64,000 nucleotides of DNA from Earliella scabrosa. Lineage: Eukaryota > Basidiomycota > Agaricomycetes > Polyporales > Polyporaceae. Under the pieces are notes generated by a model. The model searched no databases, was not told the DNA's origin, and worked only from the letters and a program-made list of their open reading frames with translations. The stretch is taken from contig JABYQQ010000003.1 in NCBI GenBank assembly GCA_022605405.1, forward strand, positions 2,790,001 to 2,854,000. Reading direction: 5' to 3'. Shown here piece after piece: positions 1 to 11,276 of the stretch; position 1 is the first letter of the stretch; the number at the start of each line of letters is the position of its first letter. Both the position numbers and the translations under genes were made by a program.

Positions 1-1478
1 ATCACCTCCACTCTCACCACCAACCGTCTCAACCGTCAGGCTATCAAGACCTTGCTACCTGGCACGCGAACGATGGCCCGTCCTTCGGAGCGCAAGCGTA
101 TGATCCCGCCCCTAACCCCGCCGTGATGCACACCATCGACTCGGCCATCGGCTCCTCACACACTACTCTCACTCAGCGTGCGAACCTCATTGCGCAGGCT
201 GCACTACATCAGCAGCAAGTTGCGGGGCCGTCGCAGGCCGCGCTCTCTGGTTCGCTGGACCCCAACACATACGACTTCCGCCCGGCCGTTCCACATGATC
301 GCCAGCGGACGGCGCAAGCATGCGAGAAGTGTCGAGCACGAAAGGCGAAGGTGCGTCCATCCTTCTTCTGTATAGCCTCCCCTTACTCATTTCTACTCTC
401 GTTGTACAGTGCAGCGGCGGCGCCCCATGCGAGCGGTGCGTCAGTAGGGGCCTTCAGTGCGAATACGCTCCCGAGCGGAAAATGCGCGGCCCCAACAAAC
501 ATAAGCGCAAGAGCAGCAACGCTCCGCCGCCTTCGGACAACACACTTATACCCCCCTCTCGACGCGCGCGCGCCAGTTCTGTGTCCAGCTCAACTTCGGA
601 TGGCGCGACGTCTGACCATGCGCCCGATGGCTCGCCTGCCTCGGTCATCGTCAATCTTCCTGATCACTCGTCCGCACACAGTAGCCCCGCCCCTGCGACC
701 CGCACCCTCCCTTCCACCGCACCTACGAGCCGTCGTCGTGCGGCGACCGTCGGCTCGTTCCAACGCCCAGCCTTCAAGGTCTCTCCTCTGTCGGGTTCTC
801 CCGCTCAGGCACTACTCGTCGGTGCGCGATCCCGCCCGCGGCCTCCTCCGCTCAACCTCGCCAGCGCACGCGACTACGTCCCACCAATGCTCGCGCAGTA
901 CGCACGCAGCGCGGACCAGGCCCACTTCCCCGCCGAGGTGTCTGGACGCGACTCACGGCCGACCTCCCTGCCACCGTACCTGCTCGAGTCCTACTCTCGC
1001 ATTGCGCTCGCCATCCCCGAGAGCGAAGGGTACGTGTGCTCGTCCATTGTATGCCCACGACACCCTGCTGATATCATGTAGGTCCAGATCTCACGACATG
1101 ACCGGCTACCTGCAGACCTCACCTCAAGTGGACGCGCTCTCCGTCTATTCGCACACGCGCACCAACTCCTCCGACGCGTCTGCGCCAATCACGCCCATCT
1201 CGCTCTCGTTCGACGGCTCCACGGAGCTCCAGTACCCAGACGACATCCCCCCCTCAGGCTACGATAATAGCTTCGGGCACTTCGGCTCTACGACCTCTGA
1301 CCAGCCGTTTGGGGGTGACGTTGATTCCGGCCGTGATACCTACCGTCCGACGAAGAGTGCTCAGGGGTCCCCTCTTGGGGCTTGGGCTGTCGCGGTCAGG
1401 CACGGTCAGTTGGGTCAGGACGGCACTCCGCGAGGCGTGGACGATGCGGACATGTCCCGCATGGCCATTCAGTCATGA
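1..1478 (+). CDS. Zn2Cys6 transcription factor, copy 1 (5' end outside window)
   Basis: Probable nuclear DNA-binding regulator; target unknown. Proposed exons: <1..350, 410..1029 and 1082..1478. The frame is open to the window edge, so the N-terminus is missing. The first intron splits the zinc cluster: CEKCRARKAK lies before it and CSGGAPCERC...C after it. Together they give the spacing CX2CX6CX5CX2CX6C of a fungal Zn2Cys6 binuclear cluster. A basic stretch (RKMRGPNKHKRK) follows, then a Ser/Pro/Thr-rich, probably disordered region and a conserved tail (YLQTSP, YSHTRTNSSDASAPITPISL). Copies at 3403-5089 and 30262-31906 have the same domain order and the same two intron positions. Convergent with copy 2. 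The usual fungal-specific middle homology domain is not recognisable. The zinc cluster is certain; the role is inferred. Confidence 0.85.
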   Translation, partial: HLHSHHQPSQPSGYQDLATWHANDGPSFGAQAYDPAPNPAVMHTIDSAIGSSHTTLTQRANLIAQAALHQQQVAGPSQAALSGSLDPNTYDFRPAVPHDRQRTAQACEKCRARKAKVRPSFFCIASPYSFLLSLYSAAAAPHASGASVGAFSANTLPSGKCAAPTNISARAATLRRLRTTHLYPPLDARAPVLCPAQLRMARRLTMRPMARLPRSSSIFLITRPHTVAPPLRPAPSLPPHLRAVVVRRPSARSNAQPSRSLLCRVLPLRHYSSVRDPARGLLRSTSPAHATTSHQCSRSTHAARTRPTSPPRCLDATHGRPPCHRTCSSPTLALRSPSPRAKGTCARPLYAHDTLLISCRSRSHDMTGYLQTSPQVDALSVYSHTRTNSSDASAPITPISLSFDGSTELQYPDDIPPSGYDNSFGHFGSTTSDQPFGGDVDSGRDTYRPTKSAQGSPLGAWAVAVRHGQLGQDGTPRGVDDADMSRMAIQS

Positions 1479-3402
1479 CTTGATCCACGTCAACGGATCT
1501 GACTAACTGGTTGTTTCTCTGTCGTCGCTTTTGCACTACTCTCAATATGCGGAACAGAATCGGACCTTGTACCATACCCCGCATGATGTACAATACTTGT
1601 TATAGAATAGCACGATCCGTCCTCATACTCGTAACGATGCCATTCTCCTCGATTACGCATGGCTACGTGTGTCTCCATCCCTTCTGAGGCGGCGAATGCT
1701 CCACCTGGTCGCAAAGTCGCAATCTTCCGATCACAAACCTCGCGAGGAAGTTCTGAGCGCGTCCGCGCTGTCATAAGCCTGAGTACAGTGGGAGAGAATA
1801 TATGGATACTGAAGCAATGACACCAACGGCCGCCACTCGTGCGTTATGCCGCGTCGCAACTATTGGATGTTTGTCGCATTCCTACCAGCTGCAGGATCCT
1901 ACGTACTTGGTATACGAGGTGAAGTCGCCGAGGCGGGATTCTCAAGATTAGAAACAAGGCGTGAACCTGCCCTGAAGAATCTCATAAGATGCGCTCAATA
2001 ACAGTACTTACTTAACGCCGTCCTCCTCACCCGATCCAGGCTTACTCTCGCCACCGGGTCTTTCCGCGAGGTCTCACGTGGTGCCGAGGCTGGCTCGTCC
2101 CTAACCTTGAGCTACGGGACGACATAGGACGACATCTCCCACTACTACGCGACTCGAAACTGAGCGAGTATCGAAACTGTGAAGCCTTGCACAAGCCCGA
2201 AGTTGCCGTCGAACTCTGATGGGCATTCGCTGCGTCCGCGGCACACCCCCGTCGGAAATCGTTCTCCTGAGGCTGGACGGGCACCCTCATTGCGCATTCC
2301 AATATTTGACCGACATGGTTGCGAGTGGAATCATCGATTCTGGAAGACATTCTCTCTGGTTGTGCTTCACTTCAACTCAGGTTCCATGGACGTTTTCTCA
2401 TTGCTCACGCTCGACGTATAGTCACTTATCAGGCAAGTAGTGGCTTTGCTTCCGCTCGAGGTTGACCCCTGATCCCCCTCACTGGGTTAATGATAGCCTC
2501 GTTCAGGATGGCGAGTCCGTACAGCAAAAGTACGACACCGGCAACCACACCATAGTGTCGTTCTGTCTCTGCCACCTGGTGAACGAGATGATATTGAACC
2601 ATTGGCCTCCGAAACTTGTCCGAAACCCGGCTCAAATAAAATCGCAAATAGGCAATAAGCATGTGTCGATCTAAATGTGGATCGCGATACTCTCGGGTTC
2701 GGGGTCGGGGTCGGTACCGCCGCCGCATCAACTGAGCCAGTTCGAACTTCGAACTTCGAACATGGAACATTGGATCTACACTCAATATTCATAGACGACC
2801 CCGCAGCTCCTGGGCGAGGCCTTAGGTCTCCTAAGGCGAACATCCCGGCTCCGATGATTCGCCAGCCCTGCATCGCCGACTCCTCGTCCTATTCGCTGCC
2901 TTAGACAGAACCAGGACAAGAAAGCGCGCCACGATGAGCCGACGCTATTGCGATCCGCATCGCGCACGTGGCCCGAGTGGAGAGTGCGGATGCTTTCGGG
3001 AACAACGTACTTGGTGCGTTTTTATTTGCGGACGAGCGTCGCGCGCTGGCATCGCTAGTTGGAGTGGGTTCGGCTGAGGTTCTGGGCTCGCGAGGCACGC
3101 TTCGGAGAGGTGAGTGGGGTCGAGCCGGTTCCGGAGCAAGTTGCGTCGCTCAGGAGGAGTGGAGCTCTGCGAAATCACACGCGATTCTCGGAGAAGCCGG
3201 GCTGGAGGCTGAGCGTATGCGATTGGTCTGTTCTATGACGAGTACTGTACATGATTGGGGTATAGTGCGAAGGGTCTACTTGATACACTGAGATGATGGA
3301 GAACAGTACAAAGCGACAACGAAAGAAGCAATCAACCAGCGGAGGTGTTCGTGTTCGTGTATTCAATGATGACTGGATTGCCGCAGGACATGAACGCGTT
3401 GT
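1479..3402. other. Intergenic region between convergent regulator copies 1 and 2
   Basis: About 1.9 kb between the 3' ends of two paralogues. I see no gene with supported splicing. A minus-strand frame at 2429-2785 encodes 118 residues with one plausible hydrophobic helix (GVVAGVVLLLYGLAILNEA), but it has no recognisable family or start context. A short direct repeat of 'cgaactt' lies near 2740-2760. Confidence 0.5.
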
Positions 3403-5089
3403 CTACCCCCGCGGAGTGCCGTCCTGGCTCGAGTGACCGTGCATTGCGGCGACGTCCCAAACCTCGAGAGGGTACTCCTGCGCGCTCTTCGGGCGGTACG
3501 CGTCATGGCCGAAGCCATAGTCACCCCCAAACGGCTGGTCAGGGGCCGCAGAGCCGAAGTGCCCGAAGGCGTGATCATAGGCTGAGGAGACTGCGTCCGG
3601 GTACTGAAGGTCGGCGGGCCCCTCTAATGAGAGCGAGATGGGCGTGATCGGGGCGGACGCGTCGGAGGAGTTGGTGCGCGTGTGCGAGTAGAGGGAGAAC
3701 GTGTCCACAGGCGAGGCCTGCAAGTAGCCGTTCATGTCCTGCGAGCTCGAGCTACAGAGAAACGATGTCAGCATGGTGTCACGTCATAAAAGAACGAGCA
3801 TACGTACCCTTCACTTTCTTCGGGGATGGAGAGCGCGATGCGGGAGTAGGACTCGAGCAGAGACGGTGGCAGGGAGGTCGGCCGTGAGTCGCGTCTAGAC
3901 ACTTCGGCGGGGAACTGCGCTTGGTCTGCGCTGCTGGCGTACTGCGCGAGCATATGTGGGACGTAGTCACGCGCGCTGGCAAGGTTGAGCGGGGGAGGCC
4001 GCGGGCGGGAGCGCGCAGCGACGGCTGGGGCTTGGGCGGGGGAGCCCGGCATGGGAAAGACCTTGAAGGCTGGGCGTTGAAACGACCCGACGGTGGCCGC
4101 ACGACGACGGCTAGCGGATGGAGTGGAAGGGAGGCTGACAGTCACATGCGCGGGGCTACTATGTGCGGATGAGTGATCAGGAAGGTTGACGACGACCGAG
4201 GCAGGCGAGCCGTCGGACGGTTGATCAGACGTCGTGCCGTCTGAGGTCGAGCTGATCGCGGAGGACACAGAGCTACGGCGAGGGCGTGCGGGGGGAGGGA
4301 CCGAGTCACTGTCCGCAGACACAGGTGCCTTCAGACTCTTGCGCTTCTGCTTGTTGGGACCGCGCATCTTCCGCTCGGCAGCGTACACGCACTGGAGACC
4401 CTTGCTGAGACACCGTCCGCACAAAGTCCCGCCACTGCACTGCGAAGCCAGAGTATGAGACAGAGGAGGGATCCCACACGAACGAGACGCACCTTAGCCT
4501 TCCGCTTACGACACGGCTCGCATGCTTGCACCGTCCTTTGGCGGTTGGGTGGAACCGCGCGGCGGAATTGCCCGGTCTCGGGGTTCAATTCGCCAGAGAG
4601 TGCGCCCTGAGACGACCCGACATCCTGCTGGTGCTGTGCGACTTGGGCCGCGAGGTTTGCACGATGGGTAAGAGTGGTGTGCGAAGAACCGATGGCAGCG
4701 TCGATGGCGTGCATGACGATGGGGTTGGGGACGGCGCTGAATACTTGCGCATGTGCGACACATCCATCGTCTGAGTACTGGCAGGTACATGGACCATGGT
4801 AGGATGATGGTGCATGATCATCATGATGGAAATGGGTCTCGGGGACGGCGCTTGCGGCTGACATGTAGTACTGTGCTGAGAGGGCGTCGTACTGTTCGGC
4901 AAGATAGGCGGAGTGGGGGTCGAGAGGCGGTTGCGGGAGAGGTACGTTGTAATAAAACCCCGAGGTAGCGTCGTCGAGGAGTGCATGGTGAGACGATGTC
5001 GGATACTGGGCATAATCGAATGTTGACACCTGCGATGTGCGAGGATCCGAGTGAAGATGGTTCTCGAAGGACAGCTGAGCGGAGGACAT
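3403..5089 (-). CDS. Zn2Cys6 transcription factor, copy 2
   Basis: Paralogue of copies 1 and 3, about 525 residues. Exons on the minus strand: 5089..4493, 4439..3808 and 3751..3403. All phases agree and both introns are GT-AG. The start is the ATG at 5087-5089 (MSSAQLSF), because copy 3 begins almost identically (MSSVQVSF); an upstream in-frame start at 5155 has no counterpart there. The cluster CEPCRKRKAK / CSGGTLCGRCLSKGLQC spans residues about 190-216 across intron 1. The N-terminal 190 residues are rich in Ser, His, Tyr and Gln, and the region after the basic RKMRGPNKQKRK is low in complexity. About 400 bp upstream also resemble the upstream DNA of copy 3. Likely a nuclear regulator; its targets cannot be inferred from sequence. 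Confidence 0.88.
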
Positions 5090-5580
5090 GACGGAACAAG
5101 CGAGATGGTGAGGACTGAGAAGAGAGGACAACGACCTGTTATACTTAATGGGCATCGGACGGCGGATGAGGCTGGCTCAGCCAGTCGTATACCATAAGCA
5201 TCACATCCGGTGGAGGACGAGAGAGACGCTCGGCGTCAGCCTCCTGTCGACGTCGATCATTCCAGATTCGAACTGTGGTGTTGTACACCGAGATCCCATC
5301 GGTCGGTCCTGTCCTTTCGGCGAGCCCGATCTTCAATATTCCCCACGTGGTACGACGTCAGGCCTTCAATCGTCGACCTTTCAAACCTGTGCGTATGCGG
5401 CGGCGGGATGGGAGCACTCACTGCACGGTGCACCATTCCACGCTCTGCATCATCATCATTTCGGAGGTCAGTGTGGGACGTCCAATAAACCCCTAGTGAA
5501 GGATGGGAAGGCAGGAGCCGGGAGAACCAAGAGACTCAGCATTAGACGCCTATCGCGTTGGCGAGGGTAAACCCCAAAAG
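5090..5580 (-). promoter_or_regulatory. Upstream region of regulator copy 2, duplicated at copy 3
   Basis: Blocks around 5180-5375 match the reverse complement of about 30010-30200. Shared blocks include 'ataccataagcatca', 'gtcagcctcctgtcg' and 'cagattcgaact', plus a CACGTGG E-box-like site at 5344-5350 (30033-30039 in the copy). A second block, 5390-5575, resembles the reverse complement of roughly 29755-29970 ('gcgaggggtaaacc'-like end, 'gatgggagcactc'). The order of blocks is kept, so the promoter was duplicated with the gene. Which blocks are bound by proteins is unknown. Confidence 0.6.
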
Positions 5581-7857
5581 GTCCAATGACCGGTTATGGG
5601 ATGCCCACGCAAGCTTCAACCTTCTGCATACGATGAAGATGTGTACATCAGTGCACCGGCACCGATTGCCTGCATCAAGAGACGAGATCGTTAGCATCCA
5701 AAATCCGAGTTGACTTCGACTTACGAGTTGTGATCTAGCCGAGGGTCACCATCTTCAGAGAGTCCAACACTACACGCGTGACCATAAGCACAAGCGCGAG
5801 GTGTAAACTACGTGCAAGGCGACGGTCAGCACAGTCAGAACGTCTCCAGTCCGCGACCATGATGGTCTCTAGTCAAGGATGCACCGAAGGTTAGGTCAAC
5901 GTTGATGCAGGCAACAGGAGCCGCCTAAACCATCCTCCGTGCATTCTTTCGATCGAAGAGATCAGCATACTGCTCCCGAGTTCCTGTGTGCGCGCCAGTC
6001 GCATGGGAGGGACTCAACACCATCGAGGTACTACTGCTGTGGGTACGGGTGTTTGTCCAGGGGGATCTCGGTTTCCGCGGTAGCAGAGATCCGGGAGTGG
6101 GTCAGATAGGACGTGCATGACGAGCGCCGACGGGACGACAAATCCGAGATCCTACATTGGAATCCGAACTTGTTTACAGCAGCGAAGCGTACGTCATCGA
6201 CACCAAATTCTGGCATCCACGGCGTCGTCAGTCATTCATAGCACAATACGAGCAGAGCTGACCCACCTCTGAGCTCCTCAAGGAGGAGAACACTTTGTAC
6301 TTGGGATCTCATGACGAGAGATCTCAACTCCGAGCTTCATCATCAGGTGCGAAGGAAGCGGCAGTTGGGGCAGGAACGTGTGCACTTGAATGCACCACTC
6401 GTGCTTAATGTTGTATGGTCTCGTGAGGGAGCGAGAACGACTTGCGGGTGTCCCAGTTACGTCTCGGAGGCGCTTTTGACTAGTACCCTAGACGTCGTGA
6501 TGATGTGGCCAGGCCCATAAGACTCAAGTTGTACATCCGACGTTTGAGTCGACGAACGCCGAAGCAAAAAGGACATGTGTCCCCCACGTTTAGCTTCTTG
6601 TCCCGTAGGATCGACCAACTGTCCGGAGCACCTACAGCGCCCTCCCCTGCCATTCGTTCCACGTCAAACTTGGTACACTAGCACTATGTACAGCCCCGAC
6701 CTTGGGAAAATTATTGATATGTTCTGAAAATGCTTCGTTCGAGCAGGAGTACGGTACAACATTTCGATGGTCCACCGGCGCTTCTTCATCGATGGCCTAC
6801 CATATACGGCATCCCAGCCATGCCCGACTGATGGCGCTTCCCCGCCCTCCTCCCGCCGCTATCCCGACGAAACTTAGCGCTCTTGACTTCCAACGGGCGC
6901 TGGTACTCTGCGTTGGGCTAGACAACGGGATCAAGACATTTCTCCCTCCAAAAATAATTTTCTGAATATGTACTCGATAGTGCCTTTTGAATGGCACCTT
7001 TTTCTAGTGAATAGGTGCCCTGGAAGAGGAGTTCCAGCTAAGCCGGACAGAAATGCAATAAGCAGCGGACAGAAAAGCGCCAGACGACGGGCCAAAATCT
7101 CCCACGAGGCGGACGAGTATCTCCCAGTCTACGGACTGTTTTGGGATATTATGCGGACATCAATGAGATCTGACAACGGGCAGATTTCTCTCTAGACCCG
7201 GGCCATATTCACATCCGGTGGGACAGGAAGCTAAACGTGGCGGACATATGGACCCCTTGCAACGCCGAAAGGTGGCACGCGCAGATTAGACGCTCTCCGT
7301 CTCTCCTACGAGCGCCCAACCCTGGCCCAACCGTCGTCCCTAGCTAGTCTCGGCTCCAGACGTTCTACAGGACACCTCGTGCGCTCACAAAGCCCTCGCA
7401 GGACTCGGGCAGGCGGATTTGATTCGCCCTTCGCTTGGTCGCAAGAGTTGATCTCACGCAGGTTTGTGAGCGCCCAGAGGTGTGTTCTACCGTGAGGAAC
7501 GAGCGTCACTGTAGAACGGATGGGGACGAGACTAGTCCCTAGCTAGTAGCAATGCGAACCTCAAGCGGTTGGATTTCAACGCGGCCCTGCTCAGTATTTG
7601 TTCTCGCCCGCCTGCGCTCATTGTCGGACTCGACGTGCGTCGTGAAATTCCTTCCTCAGGCTTCCAGTGCCGCGTCTTGGTGTACGGAGACTACTCCGAC
7701 TCACGAGATCGGAGAGCCTGAGCCAGGGCTAAACACTATGTCGGATATGTAGGCTCTCTCGCAAACACATTTCTGCTGAGCCTCGGAGATCAAGCCCGCA
7801 TTTACTTCGTCCACCGGAAGAGCTCGTCGAACCTGGTAGACGTCCAGAGCTCCAGTA
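5581..7857. other. Gene-poor region
   Basis: About 2.3 kb. The longest frames are short, begin and end at random, and match no family I know. No tRNA, clear inverted-repeat element or tandem array was noticed. Confidence 0.4.
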
Positions 7858-8539
7858 ACCCGTTGAACGCGTCACTCCCCTGCTCGCGCCTTATGGCATT
7901 CTAGATCTCGGCACCAGACATGGGATGAAGGAGGTCGACGCCCATTTTGACGACATCCGCAAGAGGCTGGACGATGCGTACAAGGTTGCGAAGAGGGATG
8001 GCGACGAGAGGTCGATGGGTGCCGTGGTTGGAATCGGGGCCAAGATGTGCTCGCACTCCTCCGAGACAGGTCACTGTTTGGGAAAGGTACGCCCTCATGA
8101 TGATCGGACCTGTCGAAGTGACCGACATCGAGGACTAAACAGGGATCCTCCTGAAGATCATGCCACTCCTGGACTTCGGCTCGACACGTCACCTCGCCCT
8201 AGTCGCCCTCACAATTGTCACTCATCATGGAGGAACCGAGGCGCGCGAGGCGATCGCACAGCACAACAGGACACTCGTCAAGCTCGTTCAAGAACACCGG
8301 GACGACCGCGGGTCGCCGAGCTGGCGATCAATATCATGGGCCATGCGACGGAAGTAATCATTCGGGTCGTGCAGTCTCCCACTGCTGTCGTTCTCGAAGA
8401 AATTGGCGTCCGGTCGGTGCTGGAAACGAGCCTCGCAAGTCTTCGCGAGTCCGCGCCCTCCCGCGCCCTCTTGACCCATTTATTTGACATGTACTCGCTC
8501 GGGCTGGTATACTTAGTGTATATGCCGACGCGGACGTAA
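7858..8539 (+). pseudogene. Degenerate MYND-family armadillo-like gene fragment
   Basis: Three pieces in different frames together resemble the helical-repeat part of a large agaricomycete family that usually ends in a MYND zinc finger. The pieces are: (1) 7925 to about 8048, with EVDAHFDDIRKRLDDAYK and MGAVVGIGAKMC; (2) about 8053-8086, with ALLRDRSLFGK, joined over a GT-AG intron (8087..8142) to ILLKIMPLLDFGSTRHLAL and VTHHGGTEAREAIA; (3) about 8312-8539, with VAELAINIMGHATEVI. A missing base near 8050 and another near 8310 break the frame. The N-terminal part and any MYND finger are absent. The 3' part overlaps the F-box gene on the other strand. The family assignment rests on remembered similarity. 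Confidence 0.6.
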
Positions 8540-9727
8540 ACAGGGTTCCGAAGAGGGTGTTGAATGGTTGTGCATCGGGTATGTGAAGACTCGGCACAGT
8601 GACTAACGCGATGCGCGGTAAGCGGACTCGTGTTAGGAATGAATGGAGAACCTCTGCCGAGATAGGAAGCCGATCCATCACTAGGGTACGTAGCTGCGGC
8701 AATGTCACTTGGCCAGGGCCCACAGCTTCTTCGGAGTGGCTGCAATGGATCTCGAGGTATTCGAGTACTGGGGTATGCGCTAGAAGATCCAGGATGTCAT
8801 CCAGCGAGACGCCTTCCATGTAACCGAGGTGGAGATGAGTGAGCCGGGGGATCGGGTTCGCCGGAATCCACACGAAGTTCTTCAACACCATCGACTCCAG
8901 ATTGGGGTAGCGCCCGCCAGGGCTGGCCCGAAAAACGCCCACGTCCGCAGCGTCGTCATATTCAACGGTGATTAGGAGGCCACGAAGGAGAGGCATGTCC
9001 ACATCGATGAGTGGAACCCTCTTGAACATCATCGCTGTGTCACGCGCCGAGAAGTCGAGCTTGCGCAGACGGTGAACGCGTGTTTTGAGGGTCGACAGTT
9101 GAAGCTGCTGGAGCGGATCCTTCCCCTTCCCGGTGAAAGTGACACGAAGATGAAGGGATGCGGCTGCGGATCTGTCTAGGAGATGACGGGCAGCGGAGGG
9201 GTGGTGTATGAAATCAACCTTAGTCCACAGCGAAGGCTGCTGACAAACAATCATATACCATCGATTGCATACCAGCATAGCGTCCAAGAGAGGCCGGTAC
9301 GACCAGAATATCGGTCGCTCAGCGGTTACGAGTGTATCCGGGGGTAGTGCTGGTCGACGCAGAAATGAGAACACCATGGCGAGGATCTCGGGATGTAGCC
9401 GATTGATTGGCACGGAGGAAGACTCGTTATAGCAGCGTCGAAGAAGAGCTACAGAGCTGTTGGTAACGTGTTCGACTGCCTGCAACTGCATCGCGAACAG
9501 AGGGTGAGCCACTTTTCAAACTCGCGCTTGGGCGATTGGTTGACGTACAGCGACTGAACTGCAGAGAACTTGTTAGGAACGACGTAGAATACGACCTAGT
9601 ACATAGCGGGTGGGACTGACTCAAAATCAAACTCCTTCCCCCGGCCAAGAAGCATCCGGCTTTGTTTCAAGAATTGTCGCGCGGCCGCGAGGACGGGTGG
9701 GTCGTCGGAATCGGTCCAATCGGACAT
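8358..9727 (-). CDS. F-box domain protein
   Basis: Probable substrate receptor of an SCF ubiquitin ligase. The main exon (9485..8358) has the F-box motif INRLHPEILAMVFSFL, a hydrophobic LLDAMLVCNRWYMIV segment typical of agaricomycete F-box proteins, and leucine-rich stretches (LTHLHLGYM, LEYLEIH). The N-terminus is inferred: ATG at 9727, exon 9727..9621 (MSDWTDSDDPPVLAAARQF), a 10-nt microexon 9558..9549, then 9485. Donors are GTCAGT and GTACGT and the phases agree, giving about 414 residues. A single-exon alternative starts at the ATG at 9491. The last 40-45 residues are Arg-rich, lie opposite the MYND-family remnant and look unlike the family, so the original C-terminus may be lost. F-box call strong; ends uncertain. 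Confidence 0.7.
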
Positions 9728-10054
9728 TTTGACGGTACCGGTGGTTCGCGTAAGATCATGCAAGCACTACCAGTCAGCATCAATCGCGGGTAAGAATTGT
9801 TGACTTACTTCAGAATCGATGCATGGGATGTGCATTGTGGCCCACTGCGCTCCGACAGTCTGTTTGTGAGTTGAGCCTTCGACACCCAAGCGCTCATTGG
9901 GGGCCGTCCTCCCACGTGGCCAATGCCGACATGCCGAGAGTCACGGTGGTGAATGGACGTCTATGGAATTGGACGTTGGGAAGGCTTCGACATCGTAGAC
10001 GTTCGACGTTACCAGTGCCACTGGCACACCCTAGGCCTAGTCTGCTCAGATACA
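9728..10054. promoter_or_regulatory. Divergent intergenic region, F-box gene / unknown gene A
   Basis: A 327 bp gap between two divergently oriented starts, so it should hold both promoters. No clear TATA box or repeated operator was picked out. Confidence 0.4.
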
Positions 10055-11167
10055 ATGAATCAACCTGAACACCATGACCCTCCCCAGGACGTGATACCAC
10101 CCAGCACGATGGAAACGGACACTACACTGTCTCTGGCAGGACCGTCCGAGTCCATTGTTCTGGACGACAAGCCCGTTTCTCCAAGTATAGATGTCAGTGT
10201 CGAACGTCGATCACTACCTGCGCGAGTACTGACACGAATTTGCCAGTGGTACAAGTTCTGGCCCATACCTGCCTTCTCAGCCGCGTATGGCGTGCACCGG
10301 TACTTCAGACGCCACCGACCACGCAGGCTCCCCGTTCTCACGCCGATGCGGCCATTAGAGCTCTACATCGCCCTCTGCTTCACGTATATACTGGTCTATG
10401 ACAACGTAGAGCGCGAGATGGAGGTCATCGATGACAAGGACCTCCTCACGATCGAGCTCGCTGGTCGGCTTGCCCGCCGTGCCATGCTCTCAAACCCCAA
10501 TTTTCGCAGCAAATTCGAGCATTTTCACCGAAAGGTTCTCGACCCCGACGATGAGCTCAATGAGACATTTCGTAAGATGCGCGAAGGTTGGTGTTACGTC
10601 CTCCTTTCTGGGAGGAGTTGGTGTTGACCAGGTTCTGCAGTACGCTACCACGGCGCTGGCTTCGGCGGGAAGCTAACGTGGTGGCATACCCACGTATGGT
10701 CGGACCAGAAGACATGGAACGAATGGGCAACGTTCACGATCATCGGAAGTCCCCGGTCGATGTGGCCGCGCAGGGTTCAAGACTGGGATGCGGTCATCAC
10801 CCACATTGCCAACAGCAGCTCTGACGCTGTAGGTCGCGGGGTTCATGCGTGACGGGAACACAGTGCTCATTTTCGTCTCTGTCTTCAGGACCATGGCTCA
10901 ACTGCACTGAAGGCATTTGGGTCGTCAGTCCCTGTCGCCATGTTGGCACGCTGGACACGGCGTTCCCTAATTGTCAGGCCTATCAACGGCCTGCAGAGGT
11001 TGCTCTTCGGAGCTTGGATATACTGCGACTTCATGCGAGACCACTACCACTGGGCGAACTTGTTCCAGGTACAGGATAGGCACCAGTGGGCCGTGGCGCT
11101 CTCTCATGCCTTCGGTGACTTTGAAGAGGAGATCGCATACGCACAGAGAGTGAAAGAGATCCCATGA
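10055..11167 (+). CDS. Conserved hypothetical protein A (paralogue of gene B at 27-28 kb)
   Basis: Function unknown. Exons 10055..10586, 10641..10828 and 10889..11167, all GT-AG and in phase, giving 332 residues. The first 70 residues are acidic and low in complexity. Then comes an aromatic, Arg-rich block (WYKFWPIPAFSAAYGVHRYF, RRHRPRRLPVLTPMRPLELY) with a possible hydrophobic helix (ALCFTYILVY). A central block rich in Trp and His follows (RYHGAGFGGKLTWWHTHVW), and the C-terminal block holds VAMLARWTRRSLIVRPINGL. No signal peptide was seen. Gene B has the same block order, including P-L-x-x-x-R-x-x-E-L-Y and P-V-A-M-x-A-R-x-x-x-R, and corresponding intron positions. The hydrophobic stretches could be membrane-associated; this is inference. 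Confidence 0.8.
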
Positions 11168-11276
11168 CGCGTCAGATCTGTGTAAAGGTTTCGCTGAAGC
11201 TGTAATTCTTGAGTGTACATTGATTTCTTCGCTATCTGATGACGTCAATCCCATGACTCGCGCATCCCAAGCACAC

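Noticed and set aside
2429..2785. 118-residue minus-strand frame with a hydrophobic helix
   Set aside because: A single plausible membrane segment, but no upstream exon, family match or paralogue; a faint resemblance to peroxin-type helices was too weak to use.
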